From: Rhodospirillales bacterium
GTDB taxonomy: Bacteria > Pseudomonadota > Alphaproteobacteria > Rhodospirillales > JAOUPW01
Direction: 5' to 3'
Assembly: GCA_029879665.1 (NCBI GenBank)
Contig: JAOUPW010000060.1
Coordinates: 1-8,198, forward strand
Length of the DNA stretch: 8,198 nucleotides
A program made the position numbers and the translations under genes. Under the pieces are notes generated by a model. The model was not told the DNA's origin and searched no databases. It was given only the letters and a program-made list of their open reading frames with translations. This document shows, piece by piece, positions 6,830 through 8,198 of the stretch (position 1 is its first letter; every line of letters begins with the position of its first letter).

Positions 6830-7558
6830 TTAAATATACTGCCCGCCGTCGATCTTGAGAACCTCGCCGGTGATCAGACCGGCTTCTTCCGACAACAGGA
6901 ATAAAACACCGTGGGCGATGTCTTCCGGCTTCGCCAAGCGCTTGACCATGGTTTCATCCAGGGCCTTTTCGATGAATTCCTTGGGTAGCTGTTCCGCCAT
7001 TTCGGTCATCACCATACCCGGTGCGACGGCGTTGACGGTAATCCCCTTGCGCCCCATTTCACGGGCCGCGGTCTTGGTCAGGCCGACGAGACCGGCCTTG
7101 GCGGCGGCATAATTGGCTTGGCCGAATTTGCCACGCAGACCGTTGATGGAGGTGATATTGACGATGCGGCCGTAGCCGGCGGCGGTCATCGCCGGAGTGA
7201 CGGCGCGGATCATATTAAAGGCGCCGGTGAGGTTGACGGAAAGGACGTCGTTCCATTCCGCGTCGCTCATCTTGGCTATGGAGCGGTCCCGCGTGATCCC
7301 GGCGTTGTTGACCAGCAGGCTGGGTGGCGACGGCAGCCCCTGAACGGCGGCGTTTACAGCTTCGGAATCGGTGATATCGACATTATGAGATATGAGCCTT
7401 TTTCCGGCGCCCCCACCGCCATCGCCCCCAACGCCGATATCGAATACATGGACCTCCGCCCCCCGGTCGACAAGTGCTTGAGCGATGGCCTGGCCGATGC
7501 CCCGGGCCGCCCCTGTGACCAGGGCCACCCGGTCCCGAAAATTCTGTAAATCGTTCAT
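6830..7558 (-). CDS. Short-chain dehydrogenase/reductase (FabG/PhaB-like, probably NAD-dependent)
   Basis: The 242-residue classical SDR has the cofactor motif TGAARGIG (15-22), NNAG (84-87), and the catalytic tetrad Asn109, Ser137, Tyr150 and Lys154. The segment FGQANYAAAKAGLVGLTK resembles 3-oxoacyl-ACP/acetoacetyl-CoA reductases. Asp40 at the end of the second strand (VHVFD) favours NAD over NADP, unlike typical biosynthetic FabG. The helix that normally follows is replaced by a glycine-rich stretch at 42-52 (7 of 11 Gly). The ATG at 7558 gives the usual family N-terminus; its ribosome site is weak. Placed between had and hcrCAB, it may oxidise a 3-hydroxyacyl-CoA (for example 3-hydroxypimelyl-CoA) or a related alicyclic alcohol. 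That role is inferred, and the exact substrate cannot be read from the sequence. It is not obviously BadH. Confidence 0.82.
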   Translation of the reverse strand: MNDLQNFRDRVALVTGAARGIGQAIAQALVDRGAEVHVFDIGVGGDGGGGAGKRLISHNVDITDSEAVNAAVQGLPSPPSLLVNNAGITRDRSIAKMSDAEWNDVLSVNLTGAFNMIRAVTPAMTAAGYGRIVNITSINGLRGKFGQANYAAAKAGLVGLTKTAAREMGRKGITVNAVAPGMVMTEMAEQLPKEFIEKALDETMVKRLAKPEDIAHGVLFLLSEEAGLITGEVLKIDGGQYI

Positions 7559-7606
7559 ATATCAATCATACCCTTAAATTGGATGTGGACATAGGATTAA
7601 ATAGGT

Positions 7607-7632
7607 ATTAAGGTACTTAATTATAGATTAAG
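7607..7632. repeat. Alternating inverted repeats ATTAAG / CTTAAT (candidate operator)
   Basis: Three 6-base units alternate in orientation: ATTAAG (7607-7612), CTTAAT (7616-7621) and ATTAAG (7627-7632), with spacers GTA and TATAG. Each neighbouring pair is a perfect inverted repeat. The group overlaps the predicted SDR promoter and lies just before the had ribosome site, a suitable position for a regulator of both genes. AT-richness makes chance occurrence possible. Confidence 0.4.
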
Positions 7633-7648
7633 ACCAAAGGGAGCGCAA
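7620..7648 (-). promoter_or_regulatory. Candidate promoter of the SDR gene
   Basis: On the minus strand TTGCGC (7648-7643, 4 of 6 to the -35) is followed after exactly 17 bases by a perfect TATAAT (7625-7620). The -10 lies across the spacer of the CTTAAT...ATTAAG repeat pair. The predicted leader is about 55 bases. Confidence 0.4.
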
Positions 7649-8198
7649 ATGGCTATATCCGGACACCGCTGGGACATGACCGCCCCCAACTCGCCGATGG
7701 TGAAAACGGACGTTTCCTTCGACATTGTCGAAGCCGGAGATGTCATCGTGGAAATCGCCGGCTGTGGCGTCTGCCACACTGATATGGATTACATATATAA
7801 CGGCGTCCGCACCAACCAATCCCTGCCCCTTTGCCTTGGCCATGAAATTTCAGGCCATGTGGTCGCCACCGGCGAAGGCGCATCCGCCTGGAAGGGCAAG
7901 CCGGTAATCATCCCCGCCGTGATTCCCTGCGGCACGTGCGATCTATGCAAGCGGGGACTCGGCACCATCTGCCGTACGCAAATCATGCCCGGCAACGACG
8001 TTCAGGGCGGATTCGCCACCCATATTACGATTCCGTCGCGTGGCCTGTGCGAAGTGGACATGGCGCGTCTTAAAGCCCAGGGCATGACCCTGGCCGACGT
8101 TTCCGTGGTTGCCGACGCCGTCACCACCCCTTATCAGGCGGCACTGCAAGCCGGAGTGAAGCCTGGCGACCTTGCCATAATCATTGGCGTCGGCGGCG
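7649..8198 (+). CDS. had: 6-hydroxycyclohex-1-ene-1-carbonyl-CoA dehydrogenase, N-terminal part (3' end outside window)
   Basis: The first 183 residues of a medium-chain zinc alcohol dehydrogenase are present; related Had proteins are about 370 residues. The ATG at 7649 has AAGGGAG five bases upstream. Catalytic-zinc ligands are Cys42 in GCGVCHTD and His65 in GHE. The structural-zinc loop has Cys94, Cys97, Cys100 and Cys108 (CGTCDLC...C). The fragment ends at the start of the nucleotide-binding motif IIGVGG. The N-terminal wording ([36 protein letters not shown]) is what I recognise from Had of Thauera and Azoarcus. The enzyme oxidises 6-hydroxycyclohex-1-ene-1-carbonyl-CoA to the 6-oxo compound with NAD, two steps after benzoyl-CoA reduction. 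Its presence points to the Thauera-type lower pathway. Another family member acting on a related alicyclic alcohol is less likely given the neighbours. Confidence 0.85.
   Translation, partial: MAISGHRWDMTAPNSPMVKTDVSFDIVEAGDVIVEIAGCGVCHTDMDYIYNGVRTNQSLPLCLGHEISGHVVATGEGASAWKGKPVIIPAVIPCGTCDLCKRGLGTICRTQIMPGNDVQGGFATHITIPSRGLCEVDMARLKAQGMTLADVSVVADAVTTPYQAALQAGVKPGDLAIIIGVGG

Larger units (their letters stand above)
7559..7648. other. Divergent promoter region between the SDR gene and had
   Basis: These 90 AT-rich bases separate divergently transcribed genes. They contain the ATTAAG/CTTAAT repeat group (7607-7632), a candidate minus-strand promoter (7620-7648) and the had ribosome site AAGGGAG (7637-7643). 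They contain no copy of the ATATTGTTCG operator. No equally good plus-strand promoter for had was found. Confidence 0.6.

Overview
The window carries part of a cluster for anaerobic breakdown of 4-hydroxybenzoate (and probably benzoate) through benzoyl-CoA. The genes are those of a facultatively or strictly anaerobic proteobacterium. The GC-rich coding sequence, AT-rich promoters, strong GGAGG-type ribosome sites and MarR-type regulator suggest an alphaproteobacterium of the Magnetospirillum/Rhodopseudomonas kind, but a Thauera/Azoarcus-like betaproteobacterium cannot be excluded from sequence alone.

Layout. Bases 1-671 (+) are the 3' end of a FadJ/PimF-type 3-hydroxyacyl-CoA dehydrogenase. 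After a 148-base regulatory gap come an aryl-CoA ligase (820-2400, +) and a MarR-family regulator (2397-2888, +), joined by an ATGA overlap. Convergent to these, and sharing 4 bases of stop-codon sequence with the regulator, is the operon hcrC-hcrA-hcrB on the minus strand (6707 down to 2885). It encodes the three subunits of the molybdenum enzyme 4-hydroxybenzoyl-CoA reductase. Upstream of hcrC on the same strand is an NAD-type short-chain dehydrogenase (7558 down to 6830). Diverging from it is the 5' part of had (7649 to the window edge, +), a zinc alcohol dehydrogenase family member that matches 6-hydroxycyclohex-1-ene-1-carbonyl-CoA dehydrogenase.

How the genes work together. The ligase would make 4-hydroxybenzoyl-CoA (or benzoyl-CoA). 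HcrABC removes the para-hydroxyl reductively to give benzoyl-CoA. Benzoyl-CoA reductase, dienoyl-CoA hydratase and oxoacyl-CoA hydrolase are not in the window and would be expected nearby. Had oxidises the alicyclic alcohol before ring opening. The hydroxyacyl-CoA dehydrogenase and perhaps the SDR then serve beta-oxidation of the C7 dicarboxylyl-CoA product.

The most interesting signal is regulatory. A perfect 10+5+10 inverted repeat lies in front of hcrC (6738-6762), and a diverged copy with identical geometry lies in front of the ligase gene (750-774). Both overlap candidate promoters. This suggests that the MarR protein encoded between the two units controls both. A different set of alternating ATTAAG/CTTAAT repeats occupies the SDR/had divergent promoter region. 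No RNA genes, mobile elements, CRISPR arrays or convincing terminators were seen, and no stretch over 300 bases lacks a gene.
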